Assembly: GCA_963693285.1 (NCBI GenBank) | Contig: OY848918.1 | Span: forward strand, 15,870,263 to 15,934,262 | Length of the DNA: 64,000 nt | Origin: Xestospongia muta | Taxonomy: Eukaryota; Porifera; Demospongiae; Haplosclerida; Petrosiidae | Direction of reading: 5' to 3' | Shown here: positions 30,922 through 44,095 of the stretch, one piece after another | How the letters are laid out: each line of letters begins with the position of its first letter | How positions within the stretch are numbered: the first letter of the stretch is position 1 | Notes under the pieces: model-generated | Seen by the model: only the letters and a program-made list of their open reading frames with translations | Told to the model about the DNA's origin: nothing | The model's database searches: none | Translations under genes and position numbers: made by a program

Positions 30922-33003
30922 CTGTTACATTAGGACACAGTAGACAGGTGAGTTACGTTATGACACAGTAGATGGAAGTTTTACATTAGGACACAGTAGA
31001 CAGGTGAGTTACGTTATGACACAGTAGATGGGAGTTTTACATTAGGACACAGTAGACAGGTGAGTTACGTTATGACACAGTAGATGGGAGTTTTACATTA
31101 GGACACAGTAGACAGGTGAGTTACGTTATGACACAGTAGATAAGAGTTTTTACATTAGGACACAGTAGACAGGTGAGTTACGTTATGACACAATAGATGG
31201 GAGTTTTACATTAGGACACAGTAGACAGGTGAGTTACGTTATGACACAGTTGATTAGATGGGTTTTACATTAAGACACAGTAGACAGGTGAGTTACGTTA
31301 TGACACAGTAGATGGGAGTTTTACATTAGGACACAGTAGACAGGTGAGTTACATTATGACACAGTAGATGGGAGTTTTACATTAGGACACAGTAGACAGG
31401 TGAGTTATGTTATGACACAGTAGATGAGAGTTTTTACATTAGGACACAGTAGACAAGTGAGTTACGTTATGACACAGTAGATGGGAGTTTTACATTAGGA
31501 CACAGTAGACAAGTGAGTTACGTTATGACACAGTAGATGGGAGTTTTACATTAGGACACAGTAGACAGGTGAGTTACGTTATGACACAGTAATTGAGAGT
31601 TTTACATTAGGATACAGTAGACAGGTGAGTTACGTTATGACACAATAGATGGGAGTTTTACATTAGGACACAGTAGACAGGTGAGTTACGTTATGACACA
31701 ATAGATGGGAGTTTTACATTAGGACACAGTAGACAGGTGAGTTACGTTATGACACAGTAATTGAGAGTTTTACATTAGGACACAGTAGACAGGTGAGTTA
31801 CGTTATGACACAGTAATTGAGAGTTTTACATTAGGACACAGTAGACAGGTGAGTTACGTTATGACACAGTAGATGAGAGTTTTACATTAGGGCACAGTAG
31901 ACAGGTGAGTGATGTTATAACACAGTAGATGGGAGTTTTACATTAGAACACAGTAGACAGGTGAGTTACGTTATGACACAGAAGATGGGAGTTTTACATT
32001 AGGACACAGTAGACAGGTGAATTACGTTATGACACAGTAGATGAGAGTTTTTACATTAGGACACAGTAGACAGGTGAGTTACGTTATGACACAGTAGATG
32101 GGAGTTTTACATTAGGACACAGTAGACAGGTGAGTTACGTTATGACACAGTAGATGGGAGTTTTACATTAGGACACAGTAGTCAGGTGAGTTACGTTATG
32201 ACACAGTAGATGGGAGTTTTACATTAGGACACAGTAGACAGGTGAGTTACGTTATGACACAGTAGATGGGAGTTTTACATTAGGACACAGTAGACAGGTG
32301 AGTTACGTTATGACACAGTAGATGGGAGTTTTACATTAGGACACAGTAGACAGGTGAGTTACTTTACGACACAGTAGATGGGAGTTTTACATTAGGACAC
32401 AGTAGACAGGTGAGTTACGTTATGACATAGTTGAGTAGATGGGTTTTACATTAGGACACAGTAGACAGGTGAGTTACGTTATGACATAGTTGAGTAGATG
32501 GGTTTTACATTAGGACACAGTAGACAGGTGAGTTACGTTATGACACAGAAGATGGGAGATTTACATTAGGACACAGTAGATGGGAGTTTTACATTAGGAC
32601 ACAGTAGACAGGTGAGTTACGTTATGACACAGTAGATGTGAGTTTTACATTAGGACACAGTAGACAGGTGAGTTACGTTATGACACAGAAGATGGGAGTT
32701 TTACATTAGGACACAGTAGATGGGAGTTTTACATTAGGACACAGTAGACAGGTGAGTTACGTTATGACACAGTAGATGGGAGTTTTACATTAGGACACAG
32801 TAGACAGGTGAGTTATGTTATGACACAGTTGAGTAGATGGGTTTTACATTAGGACACAGTAGACAGGTGAGTTACGTTATGACACAGAAGATGGGAGTTT
32901 TACATTAGGACACAGTAGACAGGTGAGTTACGTTATGACACAGTAGATGGAAGTTTTACATTAGGACACATTAGACACATGAGTTATGTTATGACACAGT
33001 AGA
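30922..33003. repeat. 56-bp satellite made of two 28-bp halves (copy 1)
   Basis: About 37 units of 56 bp. Each unit is two related halves: TTACATTAGGACACAGTAGA + CAGGTGAG and TTACGTTATGACACAGTAGA + TGGGAGTT. The halves share most positions, so the 56-bp unit is a dimer of an ancestral 28-bp monomer. Variants such as AGTTGAGTAGATGGG and AGAAGATGGG recur at intervals. Confidence 0.95.
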
Positions 33004-33025
33004 TGGCCACGATCTATATAGTAAA

Positions 33026-33586
33026 TGCACCAGACCTATGCTATAGGCTTTTAATAGGAATGCTAAGTCATCAAATTATATGTGCGCTTAAAGGCTCATT
33101 CTATATTCTAAGCATGTAAACTTCTCTCCTTTTCATAGGCAGAAACCTATGCTATAGGCTTTTAGTAGGAATGTTTAGTCATCAAATTATATATGCACTT
33201 AAAGGCTCATTCCATATTCTAAGCATGTAAACTTCTCTACTTTTATAGGCAGAAACCCATGCTATAGGCTTTTAGTAGGAATGTTAAGTCATCAAATTAT
33301 ATGTGCACTTAAAGGCTTATTCCATATTCTAAGCATGTAGACTTCTCTCCTTTTCATAGGCAGAAACCTATGCTATAGGCTTTTAGTAGGAATGTTAAGT
33401 CATCAAGTTATATATGCACTTAAAGGCTCATTCCATATTCTAAGCATGTAAACTTCTCTACTTTTATAGGCAGAAACCCATGCTATAGGCTTTTAGTAGG
33501 AATGTTAAGTCATCAAATTATATGTCCACTTAAAGGCTCATTCCATATTCTAAGCATGTAAACTTCTCTCCTTTTCATAGGCAGTA
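33026..33586. repeat. 110-bp tandem repeat, 5 units (copy 1)
   Basis: Units start CCTATGCTATAGGCTTTT at 33035, 33146, 33256 and so on, about 110 bp each. Each ends CTTCTCTCCTTTTCATAGGC, which resembles a polypyrimidine tract plus AG. Confidence 0.92.
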
Positions 33587-33589
33587 TAG

Positions 33590-34425
33590 CTTTGTTTCTG
33601 CTGGCATCTTTTTGGCACTAAACATCCTATCAGAACTTCAGAGCTCATAATTAATAACAACTGCATCTACAACAACGAACTTACATCTACTTACAAATGT
33701 TACCAGAGAATGTTGTCAGGTATCGGATTACCATTTTTTGTTGTTGTAGAAACAGAATACCAACGTCACTATAAACATAGTTTAAAAGATTTTGGCGAGA
33801 CCGAGACTCCAGGGAGATAGATGATCCATGATATAGAGCAGCAACCACAGAAAAGAAAGAAAATACATTATTTGTCCCAACTCACCACCAAAAGAAACAT
33901 CTTCAATATAATATATAAATGCCTAAAACACAATAAATCTATTATATACTAACATTTGTTACGAGTTAAAACTTACCAGTGTTTTTTTACACATATATAG
34001 ATGTCACAGATCACCAGGAATATGTTAACCTACTGCATGTACAACATATCGAACTTACAAGGTAACAGTTATCAGAATGTGATCAGATCATCTTAGATGG
34101 TAACTATATAACTACACAATGAAATATAGTGTTGGTTAACATTGGTTAAAATGTTATATACACAACTCACAACCAGTTTAGCATGACTAGAAATATAACA
34201 TCACAAAGCACAGTAATAGGCAAATGATCGTGTATTTTGAGGCAATTAAAGTAAAATCAGAAAAGGCTAAGTATTCATGCATAATAACAATATATAAGCC
34301 TAAATAATTCTAGGAAACAACAAGAAACCAGTTGACTTAATACAATACAGCAAGTCTGAATAAAACCAGGATGGTGGGGGTTTATGCTACCAACAATACA
34401 CAAGGGAATACTACATAGAACACAG
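33590..34425. other. Non-repetitive AT-rich stretch, no gene seen (copy 1)
   Basis: No exon is recognised. It separates the 110-bp repeat from the diverged 28-bp monomers. The counterpart is 62958-63790. Confidence 0.5.
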
Positions 34426-34429
34426 TTAA

Positions 34430-35330
34430 GTTACATAAGGACATAGTGAACTGTACAGTTATATTAAAGGACAGGATCACATTCAAACACAATAAGAGAA
34501 TTATATACTAAAGACACAAAGTTACATTACATTAGAACACATAGGACAGGAAAATTAAATTAGGATACAGTAGACAGGACAGTTCCATTAGGAAGAGACA
34601 TTAGACAGAACAGTAACATTAGGTAGGACACAGTAAACAACATTAGAACACAGTTGGCAAGACATTTAAATTAGGACACAGTAGACTGGACAGTCATATT
34701 ATGACACAGTAGGCAAGACGCAGATGGTTGACAGTAGACAGGACAGTTAAGTTAAAAGACAGTAGACATGGTAGTAAGAAAGAAAGACAATAGACAGGAG
34801 AGTTACATTAAAAGACATAGACAGGAGAAGTACATTAAAAGACTGTAGACAGGACAGGTACATTAAAAGACTGTAGACAGGATAGGTACATTAAAAGACA
34901 GTAGACAGGATAGGTACATTAAAAGATAGTAGACAGGAAGGTACATTAAAAGACTGTAGACAGGATAGGTACATTAAAAGACAGTAGACAGGACAGGTAC
35001 ATTAAAAGATAGTAGACAGGAAGGTACATTAAAAGACAGTAGACAGGACAAGTACATCAAAAGATAGTAGACAGGAAGTTACATTAAAAGACAGTAGACA
35101 GGATATAAAATTAAAGACAGTGGACAGGACAGTTAATTAGGAGACTGTAGACAGGAAAATTACATTAGGATACACTGGGCAGGAGTTATATTAGATAACA
35201 GTAGACAGAACAGTTACACTACGACATAGCAAACATTACAGTTAAATTAAAACACAGTAGACAGGACAATTACAATGGGACGCTGTAGACATAACAAAAA
35301 TTAAGGAGACAGCAAGTTGTATAGGGAATA
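34430..35330. repeat. Diverged 28-bp monomer repeats (copy 1)
   Basis: Loosely repeated words such as TACATTAAAAGACAGTAGAC + AGGATAGG at 27-28 bp spacing (clearest at 34800-35100), flanked by more degenerate versions (TTAGGACACAGTAGACTGGA). They are clearly related to the halves of the 56-bp satellite but are monomeric and older-looking. Confidence 0.85.
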
Positions 35331-35695
35331 AGCAGGAAGATATACTTTAAACACAGTTTACTATAATGAAAGTATAATAGGCTATAAATATAATGAGAGA
35401 TCTATTATGCTGTAATGCTCTACACACAACAAGTGCAAGAGAAGTGGAATTGTCTGAACATCACAAGCTAATACTGAACAACACAAGCTAATACTAATAC
35501 AAAAGTAGACCCAAGCTTGTACTAAGTAGACCCAAACAGGCTTGTACTAAATAAAGCGACTTGACTGATTTTATTCAGACTTGCTACATTGTACTAACTA
35601 TACTGGTTTCAAAAGTCTATAATATTACAGGGAAAAATGCCAGGCTTAGTTAGGATACCAATGCACTAAATAAAGGCTAAATGAAGAAGAAACTA
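35331..35695. other. End of unit copy 1, no gene seen
   Basis: AT-rich, with small direct echoes (ACACAAGCTAATACT; AAGTAGACCCAA) and ACTAAAACTGACTAAAACT just before the point equivalent to position 1. The duplication junction itself cannot be located. Confidence 0.5.
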
Positions 35696-35864
35696 AAACT
35701 GACTAAAACTCACTGAATGCAAAAGTTAAATGGGACAAACTAGCTATACTAACACACATGGAGTACTGTTACTCTGACCGTATTTGTTACTACTGTCTTC
35801 CACTTTTTTGTAGCCAGGAACAGCTTTGTCTCAGTATTTACTGCAGAGAACACTATCAGAATCA

Positions 35865-36192
35865 CTCGACAACATGACTCCAGGTCTTTCTACTCGTCTC
35901 ACGACTCCAGGTCTTTGTTCTTGTCTTGCTAACACCCCTGCAGAAGTAACGTCCTGACAGAGAGATGGGATGACTCGACAACACGACTCCAGGTCTTTCT
36001 TCTCGTCTTACGACTACAGATCTTTGTTCTTGTCTTGCTAACAGCCCTGCAGAAGTAACGTCCTGACTGAAAGATGGCATCACTCGACAACATGACTCCA
36101 AGTCTTTCTTCTCGTCTCACGACTCCAGGTCTTTCTTCTTGTCTTGCTAACAGCCCTGCAGAAGTAATTTCCTGACTGAGAGATGGCTAAAA
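35865..36192. repeat. 109-bp minisatellite, 3 units (copy 2)
   Basis: Counterpart of 170-497 at offset 35695, also three units, with only a few substitutions. Confidence 0.85.
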
Positions 36193-36258
36193 TGAAGTAA
36201 GGGCGTCTAAGTTTATTATTATCTAGTAAAAAATTGGCGGTACTAGAGCTGCTAGTCG

Positions 36259-36276
36259 AACTGAGCATGCTCAGTT
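36259..36276. other. 18-bp perfect palindrome (copy 2)
   Basis: Identical to 564-581, so unchanged since the duplication. Confidence 0.7.
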
Positions 36277-37112
36277 GATCATCGTGATCGCGCCATGATA
36301 GTAACAACAATATAACTTACTATATATTTTCTAGTACACAATGAACATTGTCTTTCTAAATGTAAGTTTATTAATCACACATATATGAAGCCCTGCCTTT
36401 GTATTGCAGCATGTCATCATCTTGCTACAATGGGTGGAGTTACTGCCTAGTATTTGGACCAATTGAGGAATTATTCCGGCAACCATATGGTTTATTAAGT
36501 ATCCTTCCCAATAAACAATATAAACATTAATTTATGCATAACATTAGTCGAAACAGTAAATATATAAAATCACATCAATACAACAAAACACTGATTAATT
36601 TTAACATAAATAAAATCAAAAGTTATAAATCAGTATCATTAATGTAGACATTTCTAATGTCTATATTTTACAGTTATCTTCGTAGAATGTGCAGTAGTCA
36701 ATGACCAAGATCACCACATATTAAGTCTATGAAGTTGACTTTCTTTATCCTATATATATCATCTAAAAGTATAATGAGAGGATGTCCACTTAATAATAAT
36801 TATTGTTGAGCAGTAGTTCCAATAAAGTCACAGGATCAAGGACAAAAATGTCAGACATCACATACCTCCATTATAAGCTGATACTGGTACTATAGATAAT
36901 ATACTGTGCTTTAATCTGTACAAGTAGTTTTGTCATGTTAATAGTGTTAATAAAAAAATAATTCTCACTTACATTTTATGTAATAAATTAAGGGGATATG
37001 ACAAACATCTCTCTCTTAGAAGCCATTTTATTATGGGCGTATCAACAGAAGCATTAGGCACACCTTGCTACACCACGTGGCTAGGACTGACTTGCTGCAC
37101 CAAACATGAACC

Positions 37113-38530
37113 ATGGCTGCATGATGTAGACCACTTAGCTGGCTCAGAGTTAACCATTTAGTAAGTATATAACTCAAAGAAGTATTGAGATAGCTATGTA
37201 ATTACTTACATAATGCTGTAGGCATTTGATATAAGGCTGGGTATATTACATGTATCATATCCAAGATAAAATTGGTCTAGGTTGAGCTATGTACAGTATC
37301 ATACCCAGACCTACAATGTTTCCTATTGTTTGTAGGGCTGGATATGAGACTGTGAAGTCTGACTTCTGGTCTGGTCATTATGACAAAATTCAGTAATCTC
37401 CTTTATTTGAGGATTGATAATTAGAGAGAATCAGTATTGTGGTATTTTAGCATAAATTTATACTTTAGTTGTTATATTATTATCACCTTTATCATTGTAA
37501 ATGTAATTGGTGTTATTTCCTTGGTGTTACTTAACTGTTTTTTTTGGTTTCATTTTTTTGTATAAGTAGTTCATTTGTTTAGGTTAAAGTAGAAGAGAAT
37601 TAGTTTGTTGAGATTTCTATTATTACACTTGCAACCGCAAGCAAAAGATATCAACGATATCACAAGAATGAAAGTGTATATCAATCACTTTAGAATGTAC
37701 AGTACATAAAGTTATGTGTGACTTGTTCTTTTATTCATTTGGACTAGCTCAATGAGATGTCTGAGTACAACATTACCAAAAGGAGCAGCTCCACAACAGT
37801 GTTAAGGTAATTGTCCAAAATGTCTGTGATCATTGGTATAATAATGGTCAACATTTTCATGAGCAATCATCTCAATGTAGAGTTTTTAAATTGGTTCTGT
37901 TGATAAGTAATTATATGCAGTATATGGTCTTGCTTTCAAGCCAGCAACTTTATCTAGTTTATGTAAATTACCAAAATTATTGTAATTAGATACCCTAAAA
38001 TTGAATAAACCTTATATTAATAGTGTTACCAGACATACACAGGTATGCATATAAGACAACTTTTTGCAAAACACCAAATCATTATTAGTAATTAAATGGC
38101 ATATAGTCATTTGATTTTGATTTTCCAACAAACAAATGACATCCATTGTGATTTTGTGACTAGTATGTACAATATTTATCATTTATATTATAGGCTCCTA
38201 TTTAAGTGTGTGGATTAGAAGGTAGATGATGTTTATGCTTTGTTTTCAGCTGCCTATAGGAAAGGATCTTTAGAGAAAGTGGAACTAAAAGACACTGAGG
38301 TAATCAATAGTTATTAATATAACTCCTATTGTAACTGGTAATGTATAATTTATAGTGAAGTACATGTAGAGTGTATGTGTACATGTACTGGTTTATCCGA
38401 TTGTTGTTTTAAAATAATATTTTTCTTTTTATAGAAATTGATGCAAGATTCACCATCTCTCTCCAATTTTATTAATAACCCTACAGTCAGAAAACAACAG
38501 AAACAAAGAGAGAGAACAGCTACTTACTGA
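37113..38530 (+). pseudogene. ATP5PO: OSCP pseudogene (copy 2)
   Basis: Same four blocks as in copy 1, with block 2 starting at 37748 and the final TGA at 38528-38530. It keeps a consensus-like TTTTCAG acceptor and GTAATC donor around the AAYRKGSLEKVE block, where copy 1 has TTTTGAG and GTTATC. The early TGA, the TAA before VCGLEGR and the frame break are all present, so the relic was already dead before the duplication. One residue differs in the last block (SLSN instead of SLSD). Confidence 0.7.
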
Positions 38531-38711
38531 AGTCAATGGGCAGGAATTACTATTACCCTAACATGTGACCAAGAAAGAACTAAACATGCCTGTACCTCAA
38601 GTTAATTGACTGGAAGTACTAGATCTGAAATGAAACAAATATTGAAATATTTATTTTGCCACTAATAATTTTATACTCATTAATAATAATTTTTGAGGTG
38701 ATCATAATTAT

Positions 38712-39069
38712 CGCAATTGTTAAATCACAATTGTTTGCAAATAGTTTGAGCATCAGTAGAACTAAATACATTATCACATATTGTTTCCCACTGTCCATTA
38801 CAGTAGACTTCAACATGTCCTTGATTAGAATAACTGCCTCATTGAAGCTGTATCAAACCAGGGAAAGGATTACTGTTCCAGATCCTAGTGGTATCTGTTG
38901 CAAAAATGATAAGTATTGAGGAAATATTTATACACTTACAGCAGCAAACAGTAGCATCATAAGAGTTAGTATTACTACATCCTCTATCAATGACAGTAGA
39001 GAAAGAGATAGTCAGTATTCCACAGTTGAGGTCATCCATTGTCATAGAAAGACTATCAGTGCCATATAA
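38712..39069 (-). pseudogene. SRCR relic exons (copy 2, truncated)
   Basis: Only the two downstream blocks remain: the C-terminal half (38940-39069, MTMDDLNCG and SYDATVCC) and the next N-terminal half (up to 38894, VEVYCNGQWETIC). Both stops of the N-terminal block are shared with copy 1. Thirteen bases past the exon border, at 39082/39083, the sequence jumps straight into the 88-bp satellite. The two upstream SRCR blocks seen in copy 1 are therefore deleted here. Confidence 0.75.
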
Positions 39070-39939
39070 CTAGACAGAAAAATCCATTTGACATCCTTTA
39101 CTGTCCCTTAGCCCCTTAGGAACAAAGGGAAAGGATGGACAAGCATGATTAAGGGCACCATTAAAGGAGTGCAAAGGACATCCTATACTCTCCTTTAGTC
39201 CCTTAGGGACAAAGGGAGGGGATGGACAAGTTGGGCTGAAGAAGGTGTTAAAAGGAGTCCATTTGACATCCTTTATTGTCAGTTAGCCCCTTAGGAACAA
39301 AGGGAAAGAATGGACAAGCATGATTAAAGACAGTATTAAATGAGTCCAAAAGACATCCTATACTCTCCTTTAGTCTCTTAGGAACAAAGGAAAGGGATGA
39401 ATAAGTAGGACTAAAGGCACTGTTAAAAGGAGTCCATTTGACATCCTTTACTGTCCATTAGCCCCTTAGGAACAAAGGGAAAGATGAACAAACATGATTA
39501 AAAACAATGTTAAAGTGTCCATTGGACATCTTTTATCTCCTTTAGTCCCTTAGAGACAAAGGTAATGATGGATGGACAGTATGATTTAAGACAGTATTAA
39601 ATGAGTCCAAAAGACGTCCTATACTCTCCTTTAGTCCCTTAGGGACAAAGGGAAGGGATGGACAAGCTGGGTTAAAGCTTATGTTAAAAGAAGTCCATAG
39701 GACATCCTTTATTGTCCATTAGTCCCTTAGACATAAAGGGAAGGGATGGACAAGTTGGGCTAAAGACGGTGTTAAAAGGAGTCCATAGGACATCTTTTAT
39801 TGTCCACTTGTCCATTAGGAACAAAGGATAGGGATGAACAAGTAGGGTTTAAGGCAGTATTAAATGAGCATGTGCAGTATAAAAGGGGGCTGGGCTGCCC
39901 ACAAAATGGCACACACAAAACCTTTCAATATCAAAAAAA

Positions 39940-40083
39940 ATGGAAGCTGTGTTTCTTTTCCTGTTTACTGTTTACATCATAATATGCACTTCCTGTAGCT
40001 GTTGTGACAGCTGTTTAATTAATATTATGCGTATGTTCGGTGCAGATATTCCCGGTTTTTTGGATATGTGTAAGTTTCTGTAG
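39940..40083 (+). CDS. Small hydrophobic-leader ORF in TTAA element (copy 2)
   Basis: Counterpart of 8821-8964: same length, same hydrophobic start and Cys-rich patch, TAG at 40081-40083. Expression is unproven. Confidence 0.35.
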   Translation: MEAVFLFLFTVYIIICTSCSCCDSCLINIMRMFGADIPGFLDMCKFL

Positions 40084-40087
40084 TGTA

Positions 40088-40312
40088 ATGGCAAACAGTA
40101 GAAAACGTGTAAGACTTTCTCTTGTGATCGACTTTGACAATCTAGAGGGGAAGAATGTGTTCAAGAGAAGGTTGGACCATGTTAGTAAAGTTCTAACTCC
40201 TGCTGGGCAATATGATTTAGACAACTATGGTCTTATGTCAGTCATCTTTGATTCTGCCATGTATAATTCAGTACAGCAAAAAAGTTGTTATCTATTATTA
40301 TCAACCGTGTAA
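40088..40312 (+). CDS. Small basic ORF in TTAA element (copy 2)
   Basis: Counterpart of 8969-9193 with the same 74-residue reading. The open frame has survived the duplication while most larger genes nearby have decayed. That is mildly suggestive of use, but the copies are young. Confidence 0.4.
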   Translation: MANSRKRVRLSLVIDFDNLEGKNVFKRRLDHVSKVLTPAGQYDLDNYGLMSVIFDSAMYNSVQQKSCYLLLSTV

Positions 40313-43263
40313 TCGAGATAACATGTGTTTGTACCTATTACAACTGTTATAGATGTTTTGCGTGGGTTGTTCAGGTTGGTATGGCTACTATCTAGAACGA
40401 TATCTAGGTTTGAATATTGCCGCCATCTCACTCTTTGGTAGGCGTCACTTTCTTCCGGGCAGCCCATCCACTCTTTTATAGCGAGCAGGAATGCGCATTA
40501 TATCAGACACATGCTCGTTTAAAGGAGTCCAAAGGACATCCTTTTACTATCCATTAGTCCCTTAAAAACAAAGGGAAGGGATGGACAAGCTGGGTTAAAG
40601 CTTGTGTTAAAAGGAGTCCATAGGACATCCTTTACTGTCCATTAGTCCCTTAGACATAAAGGGAAGGGATGGACAAGCAGGGTGAAAGGCAGTGTTAAAA
40701 GGGGTCCATTTGACATCCTTTACTGTCCAGTAGCCCCTTAGGGACAAAGGTAATGATGGATGGACAAGCATGATTAGAACAGTGTTAAAGGAGTCCATTG
40801 GACATTTTACTCTCCTTTAGTCCCTTAGAGACAAAGGTAATGATGGATGGACAAAGCATGATTAAAGACAGTATTAAAGAAGTCCATAGGACATCTTTTA
40901 TTGTCCACTTGTCCATTAGGAACAAAGGAAAGGGATGAACAAGTAGGACTACAGGCAGTGTTAAAAGGAGTCCGTTTGACATCCTTTACTGTCCATTAGC
41001 CCCTTAGGAACAAAGGGAAAGGATGGACAAGCATGATTAAAGACAGTATTAAAGGAGTCCAGAGGACATCCTATACTCTCCTTTAGTCCCTTAGGGACAA
41101 AGGAAAGAGATGGATAAGTTGGGCTGAAGACGGTGTTAAAAGCAGTCCATAGGACATCTTTTACTGTCCAGTGTCCACTAGTCCGTTAGGAACAAAGGAA
41201 AGAGATGAACAAGTGGGGTTTAAGGCAGTGTTAAAGGAGTCCAAAGGACATCCTTTTACTATCCATTAGTCCCTTAAAAACAAAGGGAAGGGATGGAAAA
41301 GCTGGGTTAAAGCTTATGTTAAAAGGAGTACATAGGAAATTCTTTACTGTCCATTAGTCCCTTAGACGTAAAGGGAAGGGATGGACAAGCAGGGTGAAAG
41401 GCAGTGTTAAAAGGGGTCAATAAAACTTCCTTTACTGTCTGTTATTCCCTTAGGGAGAAAGAGAAGAGATTGATAAGCATGGCTAAAGACAGTGTTAAAA
41501 GGAGTCCATTTGACATCCTTTACTGTCCATTAGCCACTTGGGACAAAGGGAAAGGATGGACAAGCATATTAAAGACAGTATTAAAGGAGTCCAAAGGATA
41601 TCCTTTACTGTCCATTAGCCCCTTAGGGACAAAAAGAAGGGATGGACAAGCTGAGTGAAAGGCAGTGTTAAATGGGGTCAATAAAACGTCCTTTACTGTC
41701 TGTTACTCCCTTAGGGAGAAAGAGAAGGGATTGATAAGCAGGGCTAAAGACAGTGTCAAAAGGAGTCCATTTGACATCCTTTACTGTCCATTAGCCCCTC
41801 ATGGACAAAGGGAAAGGACGGACAAGCATATTAAAGACAGTATTAAAGGAGTCCAAAGGATATCCTTTACTGTTCATTAGCCACTTAGGGACAAAGGGAA
41901 GGGATGGACAAGCTAGGCTAAATGCAGTGTTAAAGGAGACTATAGGATATTTTTTACTCTCCTTTAGTCCCTTAGAAGGGAATGGACAAGCTGGGCTAAA
42001 TGCAGGTTTAAAGTAGACTATAGGATATTCTTTATTCTCCTTTAGCCCTTAGGGACAATGGGAAGGGATTGATAAGCAAGGCTAAAGACAGTGTTAAAAG
42101 GAGTCCATTTGACATCCTTTACTGTCCATTAGCCCATTAGGACAAAGGGAAAGGATGGACAAGCATATTAAAGACAGTATTAAAGGAGTCCAAAGGATAT
42201 CCTTTACTGTCCATTAGCCCCTTAGGGACAAAAAAGGGGATGGACAAGCTGAGTGAAAGGCAGTGTTAAATGGGGTCAATAAAACGTCCTTTACTGTCTG
42301 TTACTCCCTTAGGGAGAAAGAGAAGGGATTGATAAGCAGGGCTAAAGACAGTGTCAAAAGGAGTCCATTTGACATCCTTTACTGTCCATTAGCCCCTCAT
42401 GGACAAAGGGAAAGGACGGACAAGCATATTAAAGACAGTATTAAAGGAGTCCAAAGGATATCCTTTACTGTCCATTAGCCACTTAGGGACAAAGGGAAGG
42501 GATGGACAAGCTAGGCTAAATGCAATGTTAAAGGAGACTATAGGATATTTTTTACTCTCCTTTAGTCCCTTAGAAGGGAATGGACAAGCTGGGCTAAATG
42601 CAGGTTTAAAGTAGACTATAGGATATTCTTTATTCTCCTTTAGCCCTTAGGGACAATGGGAAGGGATTGATAAGCAAGGCTAAAGACAGTGTTAAAAGGA
42701 GTCCATTTGACATCCTTTACTGTCCATTAGCCCATTAGGACAAAGGGAAAGGATGGACAAGCATATTAAAGACAGTATTAAAGGAGTCCAAAGGATATCC
42801 TTTACTGTCCATTAGCCCCTTAGGGACAAAAAAGGGGATGGACAAGCTGGGCTAAATGCAGTGGTAAAGGAGACTATAGGACATCCTTCACTCTCCTTTA
42901 GTCCCTTAGAGACAATGGGAAGGGATTGATAAGCAGGGCTAAAGACAGTGCTAAAAGGAGTCCATTTGATATCCTTTACTGTCCATTAGCCCCTTAGAGA
43001 CAAAGGTAATGATAATAGGGACAAAGGGAGGGGATGGACAGGTGTGACTAAAGACGGTGTTAAAAGGAGTCCATAGGACATCTTTTACTGTCCACTAGTC
43101 CATTAGGAACAAAGATAAGGGATGAACAAGTAGGACTAAAGGCAGTGTTAAAAGGAGTACATTTGACATCCTTTACTCTCCTTTAGTCTATTAGAGACAA
43201 AGGGAAGGGATGAACAGCTGGGCTAAAGCTAATGTTAAAAGGAGTCCATAGGACATCCTTTAC

Positions 43264-43785
43264 GGCCATATTCCTAATTATAAAAATATCTATTACAGAC
43301 AAATTCAAACCTTAATTTATCAGCAATAGCTTTTTCGTTAACATTTTTTGTTATTACTGGGTGGAGCACCACATCCACATTGCAATAGCCTCAACCACAT
43401 TTCTATATTATAAAAATAATTATTACAGACAAATTCAATCCTTAACTTACCAGAAATAACTGTTTCTTAAATGTTTTCAGATTTTTGCGGGTGGAAACAC
43501 CACACCCACTTAGTGATAGTCTCAGCCACATTCCTATATTACAAAAATGACTATTACAGACAAATTCAAACCTTAAGGTACCAGTAATAACTGTTTCTTT
43601 AACATTTGCTATTATTTCTGGGTGGAGACAAAATACCCACTTTGCAATAGTGTTGATCACATTTCTATATTATAAAATGACTATTACAGACAACTTTAGA
43701 CCTTAACTTACAAGAAATAACTGTTTCTTTAACACATTCTGACATTTCTTGATGGACACATCACACTCACTTACAATTGCCATTA
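43264..43785. repeat. 131-bp tandem repeat after array A (copy 2)
   Basis: Counterpart of 11611-12130, same number of units, scattered substitutions. Confidence 0.85.
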
Positions 43786-44095
43786 TTGCATTGCTACATT
43801 TAGAGTTAAAGTGTATAAAATGTAGAAAAGGTAATCAACTAGTTAGCTCAAACTAACTTGTGACTACTTTTGCTCTTCAATATAGTTTATATTACACTTA
43901 CCTTAAAGTGTTTGTTCATTTGTATCAACTAAGTCTCTACATTTTACTCTCTTCTATGTCCCAGTATGAGGTAAATAGCTCAAAGACACTAGGGGCACTT
44001 CCATCAAGCAGCATTGACAGCCATTAGCCAGAGAAAGTCAGCCAAAATTTTAACCCCTTCTTTCAATTTTTATTACATACTCTGAGTTTTTTCTC

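Larger units (their letters stand above)
39864..40518 (+). mobile_element. TTAA-flanked inverted-repeat element, 655 bp (copy 2)
   Basis: Flanked by TTAA at 39860-39863 and 40519-40522. It is the positional counterpart of 8745-9399 and nearly identical to it. No counterpart of the 4300-4934 element exists in copy 2, because that stretch is deleted. Confidence 0.8.
39083..43263. repeat. 88-bp satellite array A (copy 2)
   Basis: Same family as 4053-11610 but about 3.4 kb shorter overall. It carries one TTAA-flanked element (39864-40518) instead of two, and a private 598-bp tandem duplication (41665-42262 and 42263-42860). Confidence 0.95.

Noticed and set aside
30922..33003. CRISPR-like array
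   Set aside because: The units are contiguous 56-bp tandem repeats without unique spacers, in a eukaryotic context with introns.
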